From contig JBBRLR010000014.1 of NCBI GenBank assembly GCA_038231255.1, positions 1 to 64,000 on the forward strand: a stretch of 64,000 nt of DNA, read 5' to 3'. The DNA is from JALYUS01 sp038231255. Lineage in GTDB: Bacteria > Chloroflexota > Chloroflexia > Thermomicrobiales > JALYUS01. A program made the position numbers and the translations under genes. Every line of letters begins with the position of its first letter. The stretch's first letter is position 1. This document shows, in pieces, positions 58,693 to 64,000 of this stretch. The notes beneath the pieces are model-generated. The model was not told where the DNA came from. It ran no database searches and saw only the letters and a program-made list of their open reading frames with translations.

Positions 58693-59580
58693 GTGCATCT
58701 GGCCACCATCGGTGATATTGCTGTGGACATCCGCGCGGCGGCGGGGGAGGCGTTGACGCGGGGCGCAGACGCGCGGGGCGGTATCCGCCTGCTACCCGGC
58801 GGCTCGGCGGCGAATGTCGCGGTCTGGGCGGCGCGACTCGGGGCGCGGGCGACATGTATTGGTGTGGTCGGCGCGGACCCGTGGGGCGCGTGGCTGCGCG
58901 ACGATCTCCGGCGCGAGGGCGTATCGGTCGTCGGTCCACGGCGCGGGCGGACAGCGACGATCCTTGCCTTCCTCGATACTGATGGCGAGCGGACTTTCGT
59001 CACCGACCGCGCTGCCGCTCTCGCACTCCGCCCTGCCGATCTGCCGGACGATCGCTGGGAAGACCTCGATTACCTCCATATCCCCGCGTACTCGCTCTTT
59101 GAAGGGGCGCTCGCGGCAACAGCAACAATTGCGGCGCGGCGGGCACGGGAGCGGGGAGTGCCGGTCAGCATTGATTGCTCGTCTGCGAGCCTGCTGCGTA
59201 CCTATGGCTCGGCACGATTCGCCGTCCTGCTTGCCACGCTCCGGCCCGACGTGCTCTTCACCAACCTGGACGAAGCGCGGGTCCTCTTCGCGGTTGCAAC
59301 GGCGGATGAGGCAGTGGAGGTGATGCAGACGGTCGCGCAAATCGCTGTCGTCAAGCGCGGCGCAGCGGGTATCCTCGTCGCCTCCGATGCCGGACGCGTG
59401 GCCGCATCCGCACCTGTGCATGCGGTAGACTCGACGGGGGCGGGCGATGCTCTCGCCGCCGCCTTCCTCGTCGGTCTCATGCGCGATGGCGATGTGGAGC
59501 GCGCGGCATGGACGGCCGTCCGGCTCGCCGGTGCCGTCGTGCAGGGCGAAGGCGCCCGCCCTCCTGTCCGTGTGCGGTAA
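58693..59580 (+). CDS. PfkB-family sugar/nucleoside kinase (possibly pseudouridine kinase)
   Basis: LLPGGSAANVAVWAARLG (about residues 34-51) is the first PfkB signature, and DSTGAGDALAAAFLVGL (about 251-267, catalytic Asp) the second. About 295 residues. GGAG lies 7 bases before a GTG at 58693, a better start than the frame's first codon at 58660. Just before psuG it may phosphorylate pseudouridine (PsuK role) or ribose. Which substrate is unknown. Confidence 0.87.
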   Translation: MHLATIGDIAVDIRAAAGEALTRGADARGGIRLLPGGSAANVAVWAARLGARATCIGVVGADPWGAWLRDDLRREGVSVVGPRRGRTATILAFLDTDGERTFVTDRAAALALRPADLPDDRWEDLDYLHIPAYSLFEGALAATATIAARRARERGVPVSIDCSSASLLRTYGSARFAVLLATLRPDVLFTNLDEARVLFAVATADEAVEVMQTVAQIAVVKRGAAGILVASDAGRVAASAPVHAVDSTGAGDALAAAFLVGLMRDGDVERAAWTAVRLAGAVVQGEGARPPVRVR

Positions 59581-59591
59581 ACTGGAGAAAA

Positions 59592-59743
59592 TGAAACCGG
59601 GGAGAACCGCAAAGACGCAAAGACCGCAAAGGGCGCAAAGGGCGCAAAGAGGAAAAGGATTGTGGAGATGCATTTCCCCTTCTTTCCTTTGCGTTCTTCG
59701 CGGCGTTCTTCGCGTCCTCTGCGTCTTTGCGGTTCAATCGGTT
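59592..59743. repeat. 9-mer hairpin repeat (GCAAAG-type) between the kinase and psuG
   Basis: Left arm 59592-59655 (GAAACCGGGGAGAACCGC, then AAAGACGCA, AAGACCGCA, AAGGGCGCA, AAGGGCGCA); right arm 59678-59743 with TTTGCGTTCTTCGCGG, TTCTTCGCG, TCCTCTGCG, TCTTTGCGG and TTCAATCGGTTT. Confidence 0.9.
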
Positions 59744-59765
59744 TGTCATCATTAGGGAGAGATAC

Positions 59766-60680
59766 ATGAAGATAGAGGATTTGCTGGACGTGCGGGCGGA
59801 TGTGCAGGCGGCCGTGGCAGCGGGAGAGCCGGTCGTCGCGCTCGAATCAACGATTATTTCGCACGGCTTTCCGTACCCGGAGAACCTGCGGCTGGCGCAA
59901 GACGTGGAAGAAACCGTGCGCGCGGCGGGAGCTGTGCCCGCGACCGTCGGGCTGGTGGAGGGGCGGATCGTCGTCGGGCTGGATGCGGCGCAGATCGAAC
60001 GGTTCGCGCGGGATCGGGCGGCGGTGAAGGTCAGCCGCCGCAATCTCGCGGCGACGCTCGCCAGTGGCCGTCTCGGCGCGACGACTGTGGCGGGGACGAT
60101 GCTCTGCGCCCGGCACGCGGGCATCCACGTCTTCGCGACGGGCGGGATCGGCGGCGTCCATCGCGGCGCGGCGGCGACGATGGACATCTCGGCGGACCTG
60201 ACCGAACTGGCGCGTACGCCCGTCTGCGTCGTCTGCGCCGGGGCGAAGAGCATCCTCGATCTGCCACTGACGCTCGAATACCTCGAAACGCAGGGCGTGC
60301 CGGTGATCGGCTATGGTACCGACCGCTTCCCCGCCTTCTACACGCCGGACAGCGGTCTCGATGTGCCGGTGCGGGTGGAGACGGCGGACGAGGCGGCGGC
60401 GGTGGCGGCGCGCCATTGGGCGCTCGGCGGCGGCGGACTCGTCGTCACCGTGCCGATCCCGGCGGCGGACGCGCTCGACGACGCGTATATCGAGGGGATC
60501 ACCGAACAATCAGTCACGGAAGCGACACGGCGCGGCATCACCGGTTCGGCATGGACGCCCTTTGTTCTCGATCAAGTGCGCGAGCGGACGGGCGGCCGCA
60601 GCGTCGCCGCGAACGTCGCCCTCGTCCTCAACAACGCCCGCGTCGCCGCCGCCATCGCGCGGGCGCTACGGTTCGGGTAG
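59766..60680 (+). CDS. psuG: Pseudouridine-5'-phosphate glycosidase
   Basis: VVALESTIISHGFPYPENL (about residues 24-42), VEGRIVVGL, and the Lys of VKVSRRNLA (Schiff-base catalytic Lys region) are plain, as are FATGGIGGVHRGA and VCAGAKSILDL (second Lys). About 304 residues. It splits pseudouridine 5'-phosphate to uracil and ribose 5-phosphate. AGGGAGAG precedes the ATG at 59766. With the kinase upstream it forms the pseudouridine breakdown pair. Confidence 0.95.
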   Translation: MKIEDLLDVRADVQAAVAAGEPVVALESTIISHGFPYPENLRLAQDVEETVRAAGAVPATVGLVEGRIVVGLDAAQIERFARDRAAVKVSRRNLAATLASGRLGATTVAGTMLCARHAGIHVFATGGIGGVHRGAAATMDISADLTELARTPVCVVCAGAKSILDLPLTLEYLETQGVPVIGYGTDRFPAFYTPDSGLDVPVRVETADEAAAVAARHWALGGGGLVVTVPIPAADALDDAYIEGITEQSVTEATRRGITGSAWTPFVLDQVRERTGGRSVAANVALVLNNARVAAAIARALRFG

Positions 60681-60814
60681 TTCGACTCCGATTATTCCGC
60701 GTGTATTCGGTGGAGAAGTAGGGTACACACGTCCCGCTCGCGAGCCGATCTCGCATTGCTTTGTCCGCCAAATAGATGGACATTGTGTTGAGCGGTTTTA
60801 TCGAGAGTATGGGG

Positions 60815-61126
60815 ATGAGCATGAGCACCGAGGCAAATGAACGCACGAAGACGCCGCGATTTAACATCCGCATGCCGGAGCATGTGCGGGTGCTGATAGA
60901 TCAGGCAGCGGCGCTCGAAGGGCGGAGTACGAGCGATTTCGTGCTCACCAGCGCGGTCGAGAAGGCGCGCGAAACCATCGAGTCGCATCAGCGCATCGTG
61001 CTCTCGCAGCGCGACAGCATGATCTTCCTCGAAGCGATGTTGAACCCTCCGGAGCCGACTGATGAACTGCGTGCGGCGGTCGCCGATTACCTCGCATTCA
61101 CTGGCGAGCAAGTGCATGAGAAATGA
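60815..61126 (+). CDS. TacA-type antitoxin (DUF1778), partner toxin broken
   Basis: About 103 residues. FNIRMPEHVRVLIDQAAALEGRSTSDFVLTS is a ribbon-helix-helix of the DUF1778 family (key parts RMPEHVR, then DFVLTSAVEKA). The C-terminus (RDSMIFLEAMLNPPEP) is the toxin-binding peptide. It should neutralise the acetyltransferase downstream, whose gene has a nonsense codon. GGGGA lies before the ATGs at 60815 and 60821. TGTCC and GGACA (60762-60782) upstream may be an operator. Confidence 0.85.
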   Translation: MSMSTEANERTKTPRFNIRMPEHVRVLIDQAAALEGRSTSDFVLTSAVEKARETIESHQRIVLSQRDSMIFLEAMLNPPEPTDELRAAVADYLAFTGEQVHEK

Positions 61127-61637
61127 ACGGTACGCCTTCGAGCCGCTCGGCGAACAGCACAACCGAGCGGCTTTTCGTTGTGCGGATCACCAGATTACCA
61201 ACTACTTTCGCCGCCATGCGCTCGCGAATATCGAAAGCCGGATTGCGAATGCATGGGTGTACGTGGATCGTGAAACCGATCTCATCGTCGGCTTCTACAC
61301 GTTCTCCACTGCTTCTGTCGAGTTCGACTCGGTGCCGGAGAAGTTTACCGCCGATTTGCCGCGCTAGCCGATTCCTGTTGTTCGTCTCGAGCGAATGGGG
61401 GTAAATCGGCGTTACGAACGGCAGGGATTCGGCAGCCTCCTTGTCATTAACGCACTTATGCGTGTGTATCGTCAGGACGTGATGGCCGTTTATGCAATGA
61501 TCGTGGACCCGAAAGAAGGAGTACGGGACTTCTCTACGACGAAGTTCGGCTTTGTTCCTCTTGTAGACAATCCCGATCGCTTTTTTCTCCGCCTCGAAAC
61601 GTTCGTCAAAGGACTTCCTGCTTTATCATCACCGTAG
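61116..61637 (+). pseudogene. TacT-like GNAT toxin gene with an in-frame amber codon
   Basis: The frame starts MRNERYAFEPLGEQHNRAAF, continues as a GNAT toxin to EKFTADLPR, then hits TAG at 61365-61367. After the stop the same frame goes on PIPVVRLERMGVNRRYERQ, GFGSLLVINAL and KFGFVPL, so both halves of a TacT-type acetyltransferase are present, with the acetyl-CoA loop RQGFGS in the second. One base change (a Tyr codon in relatives, TAT or TAC to TAG) would explain it. The start overlaps the antitoxin stop by 11 bases. The downstream half has its own ATG at 61395 but cannot fold alone. Confidence 0.83.
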
Positions 61638-61796
61638 CCCTCATACCGCGCTGTATGATCGTAAGGAATAGGTAGAATGACGGTGCGACGAGGGAGCGCA
61701 GTGTAACAAGACGGAAATCGAAAGCGCCTGACGCTATCAGAGAGTTTTGGAAACCTACAATGAGATGTGATCGCGTGAATACGGGAGGGGGAACGG

Positions 61797-62009
61797 ATGG
61801 CGGAGCAGCAGGGTGACAAGAATCCGGTGACGGAGCAGTTGATGGCCGTGGTGGAGGCGGAGTTCGGGGAGCGATTGGACGAGGCGGGGCGGGCGAAGAT
61901 TCGCACCGGGATCGAGCGGAACCGGACGAATGCCGAGACGCTGGCGGCGTACGGGTTGGTCAATGGCGACGAACCGGGCACGGTCTTCCGCGCCTATCGG
62001 GGGGAATGA
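61797..62009 (+). CDS. Small protein preceding an amidase
   Basis: 70 residues, all helical and acidic (MAEQQGDKNPVTEQLMAVVE, then RAKIRTGIERNRTNAETLAA). I do not recognise the family. Small helical proteins are often encoded just upstream of GatA-like amidases and may act as a GatC-like partner. GGAGGGGG lies before the ATG, and only 3 bases separate its stop from the amidase start, so the two are surely co-translated. Confidence 0.7.
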   Translation: MAEQQGDKNPVTEQLMAVVEAEFGERLDEAGRAKIRTGIERNRTNAETLAAYGLVNGDEPGTVFRAYRGE

Positions 62010-62012
62010 GCG

Positions 62013-63422
62013 ATGGCCGATGACCGCTTCGCATTTCTGAGCATCCGCGATCTGGGCCGGATGCTGCGCGCCGGGGAAACGACGCCGACCGAACTCGCCG
62101 AATACTTCCTCGACCGCCTCGACACCGTCGGGCGGCGCCTTAATGCCCTCGTCACGCTGACAAAGGAGCGGGCGATGGACGAGGCGCGCATGGCGGAGCG
62201 CGAGTTGAAAGCGGGCCACGATCGCGGACCGCTGCACGGTATCCCCTACGGCGCGAAGGACCTGCTCGCCACGGCGGGCGGCATCCCAACGACCTGGGGC
62301 GCGACGCCCTTCAAGGATCAGCAGTTCGACCGCGACGGCGCGGTGATCGAGCGACTACGGGCGGCGGGGGCGGTGCTCGTCGCGAAACTGAGCATGGTCG
62401 AGTTGGCGGGCGGCATGGGATACGACCAGCCGAACGCGAGCATCACCGGGCCGGGCCTCAACCCGTGGAATCCCGAGGCGTGGAGCGGCGGGTCGTCCAG
62501 CGGCTCCGGGTCGGCGGTCGGGGCGGGCGCGGCGCCCTTCGCCATCGGCACCGAGACGTGGGGTTCGATCACGACGCCCTCCTCGTATTGCGGCGTCTCC
62601 GGCCTGCGGCCCACCTACGGGCGCGTCAGCAGGCGGGGCGCGATGGCGCTCTGCTGGACGCTCGACAAACTCGGCCCGATGTGCCGCACCGCCGACGATT
62701 GCGGCCTCGTCCTGCATGCCATCGCCGGCCACGACCCGGAGGACGACACGAGCCTGACGCTCGATTACCGCTACGAGCCGGGGCGGATGCGGGATGCCGG
62801 CTTCCGGCTCGGCGTGCTGCAGGTCGCGGAAGGGGAGACGCAGCCGGAAGTCGGCGCGAACTACCGCGCGGCGCTCGACGTGCTGCGCGAGATCGCGACC
62901 ATCGAGGAGGTGACGCTGCCCGATTTCCCGTACGGGCCGGTGACCGAGACGATCCTGCGCGCGGAGGCGGCGAGCGCCTTCGACGATTTCATGGCGAGCG
63001 GCAAACTTTCCCAACTGGCGGCGACGGAGACGTACGTCGCGCCGCTCGCCTACCGCTACGTCGCCGCGAAGGACTATATCAGCGCCCTGCGCATCCGCCG
63101 CCAGATCGTGCGGGAGGTGGACGCGCTCTTCGCCCGATACGACGCCGTCGTCTGCCCGACGACAAACGCCGTCGCCAGCCCGATCACGACCAAGTTCAGC
63201 GAATATTTCACGACCCCGGCGGGTCGCCGCCCGGTAATCGGCGCATTGGGCAATGTCGCGGGCCTGCCGGCAATCAGCGTGCCGAGCGGCTTCGGCGAGC
63301 GCGGCTTGCCGACCGCCATCCAGTTCGTCGGTCGTGCGGGCACGGAGAACGCGATTCTCGCGGTTGCGCGCGCCTACCAGGCACGGACGGACTGGCATAG
63401 GGAGCGTCCGGAAAGAACCTAA
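62013..63422 (+). CDS. Amidase signature family protein (GatA-like)
   Basis: The Ser-cisSer-Lys triad is present: YGAKDLLATAGGIPT (Lys, about residue 79), SGGSSSGSGSAVGAG (about 152-166, cis-Ser) and ETWGSITTPSSYCG (nucleophile Ser). 469 residues. GLRPTYGRVSR and LDKLGPMCRTADD are typical. It may hydrolyse amides or act like GatA; without GatB nearby, the former is more likely. Its TAA sits within the arm of a GC-rich repeat. Confidence 0.92.
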   Translation: MADDRFAFLSIRDLGRMLRAGETTPTELAEYFLDRLDTVGRRLNALVTLTKERAMDEARMAERELKAGHDRGPLHGIPYGAKDLLATAGGIPTTWGATPFKDQQFDRDGAVIERLRAAGAVLVAKLSMVELAGGMGYDQPNASITGPGLNPWNPEAWSGGSSSGSGSAVGAGAAPFAIGTETWGSITTPSSYCGVSGLRPTYGRVSRRGAMALCWTLDKLGPMCRTADDCGLVLHAIAGHDPEDDTSLTLDYRYEPGRMRDAGFRLGVLQVAEGETQPEVGANYRAALDVLREIATIEEVTLPDFPYGPVTETILRAEAASAFDDFMASGKLSQLAATETYVAPLAYRYVAAKDYISALRIRRQIVREVDALFARYDAVVCPTTNAVASPITTKFSEYFTTPAGRRPVIGALGNVAGLPAISVPSGFGERGLPTAIQFVGRAGTENAILAVARAYQARTDWHRERPERT

Positions 63423-63575
63423 CCCCCCGGCCCCCTTCCCGACACGGGAAGGGGGAGGGTAGGGGCGCACAGCGTGCGCCCTCCACCAGAAGGTGGGGTA
63501 TTTGATCGAACGCACGAACATTCAAACTGAATCACCCCCTTCCCGTTTTGGGAGGGGGCCAGGGGGTAGGTTCCC
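63416..63575. repeat. Composite GC-rich palindrome with embedded second palindrome
   Basis: AACCTAACCCCCCGGCCCCC with GGAAGGGGG, then TAGGGGCGCACAGCGTGCGCCC (a perfect small palindrome), then CCCCCTTCCCG, GGGAGGGGGCC and GGGGGTAGGTTCCC. It looks like several elements nested in one site. The amidase stop codon (63420-63422) is inside its left edge. Confidence 0.75.
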
Positions 63576-64000
63576 ATGCGCATCACCGAAATCGAACGGA
63601 TCATGGTGGACGTGCCTTTTGTGCCGCGCGTACGGCCGTGGAACGCACTGCTCGTCGGGCAGTGGCGGGTGTCGGAAATCACGCGCGTCGTGACAGACGC
63701 GGGGTTCGTCGGCTACGGGGAGACGCTGCCACACTATACATGGGGGCGCGTGACGGATGAGGCGGTCGAGCGGGTGCGGGGCAAAAACCCGTCGGATTTC
63801 CTCGGTGACGACTCGCTCGGCGCGGGGTTGCAGATAGCGATCTACGATGTCGTCGGCAAGGCACTCGGCGTGCCCGCGTACCGGCTCTTCAACCTGCCGA
63901 AGGTGCGGGAGTGGTGCCCGATTGCCTGGTGGAACACGAAGATGGGGCCGGAAGACCTCGCGGAAGAGGCAAAAGACGCGGTCGCGGCGGGCTACACCGC
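63576..64000 (+). CDS. Mandelate racemase/muconate lactonising family protein, N-terminal part
   Basis: The frame runs off the window. MRITEIERIMVDVPFVPR and the capping-domain strands (TRVVTDAGFVGYGETLP, a standard G-x-G-E-x-x-P motif) are clear, then AIYDVVGKALGVPAYRLFN and the first barrel strand WCPIAWWNT. About 141 residues visible. It is an enolase-superfamily enzyme, likely a sugar-acid dehydratase; the metal ligands and acid-base residues lie beyond base 64000. Start at 63576 directly follows a repeat, with no strong ribosome binding site. Confidence 0.87.
   Translation, partial: MRITEIERIMVDVPFVPRVRPWNALLVGQWRVSEITRVVTDAGFVGYGETLPHYTWGRVTDEAVERVRGKNPSDFLGDDSLGAGLQIAIYDVVGKALGVPAYRLFNLPKVREWCPIAWWNTKMGPEDLAEEAKDAVAAGYT

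Overview
This is a GC-rich bacterial chromosome segment with no rRNA, tRNA, phage or classical IS element that I can see. The gene mix points to the Chloroflexota, perhaps a Thermomicrobia-like lineage: a split complex I operon, a paaABCD epoxidase cluster, many enolase-superfamily, xylose-isomerase-like, aldo/keto-reductase and P450 genes, RES/Xre, BrnT/BrnA and TacT/TacA toxin-antitoxin remains, and a very large number of palindromic intergenic repeats. The taxonomy is inference from gene content and style only.

Layout. 1-5.3 kb: small-molecule catabolism (SDR end, ketopantoate reductase, Ldh-type dehydrogenase, SelA-like PLP enzyme, MFS exporter). 5.6-14.6 kb, minus strand: a surface/cell-integrity cluster of two VWA membrane proteins, a DUF58 protein, a Gln/Asn-rich membrane protein and a secreted protein. 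Two coupled genes lie further upstream: a histidine phosphatase and a DnaC-like protein that has lost its ATP-binding motif. 16-20 kb: aldo/keto reductase, opine-dehydrogenase-like protein, M20 peptidase. 20-30 kb: an orphan protein with a VQRK motif, ferredoxin, serine hydrolase, DUF5666 protein, di-haem cytochrome c, P450, aldo/keto reductase. 30-38 kb: hydrolases, PAP2 phosphatase, HtrA protease, sugar isomerase-like proteins and a 2-hydroxyacid dehydrogenase. 38.2-41.7 kb: a TetR (PaaR-like) regulator and paaABCD. 42.8-45.6 kb: a dead BrnT toxin beside its living antitoxin, an enolase-superfamily enzyme, and an intact Xre-RES module with a clear promoter and twin operators. 45.6-47.4 kb: an E2-like protein without its catalytic His, and NudC. 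48.2-57.9 kb, minus strand: nuoABCDEFGHIJK without nuoLMN. 58-60.7 kb: RbsD, a PfkB kinase and pseudouridine-5'-phosphate glycosidase, a coherent nucleoside/ribose catabolic set. 60.8-64 kb: a TacA antitoxin with a nonsense-broken TacT toxin, an amidase pair, and the start of another enolase-superfamily gene.

The most striking theme is repeats. More than twenty hairpins are scattered through the window. Most have arms built from short tandem units of either 7 or 9 bases, inverted about a loop of variable size; others are long GC-rich palindromes. They sit at gene ends, sometimes contain the stop codon, and in at least five genes (nuoD, paaC, paaD, DUF58, E2-like) they are translated in frame. 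One 9-mer hairpin, between nuoF and nuoG, carries a complete GxxExxY (PD-(D/E)XK nuclease-fold) gene in its loop, with the probable start codon at the edge of one arm. I propose, as inference, that this is the autonomous form of an otherwise non-coding repeat family. A second theme is toxin decay: two toxin genes are broken while their antitoxins remain open.
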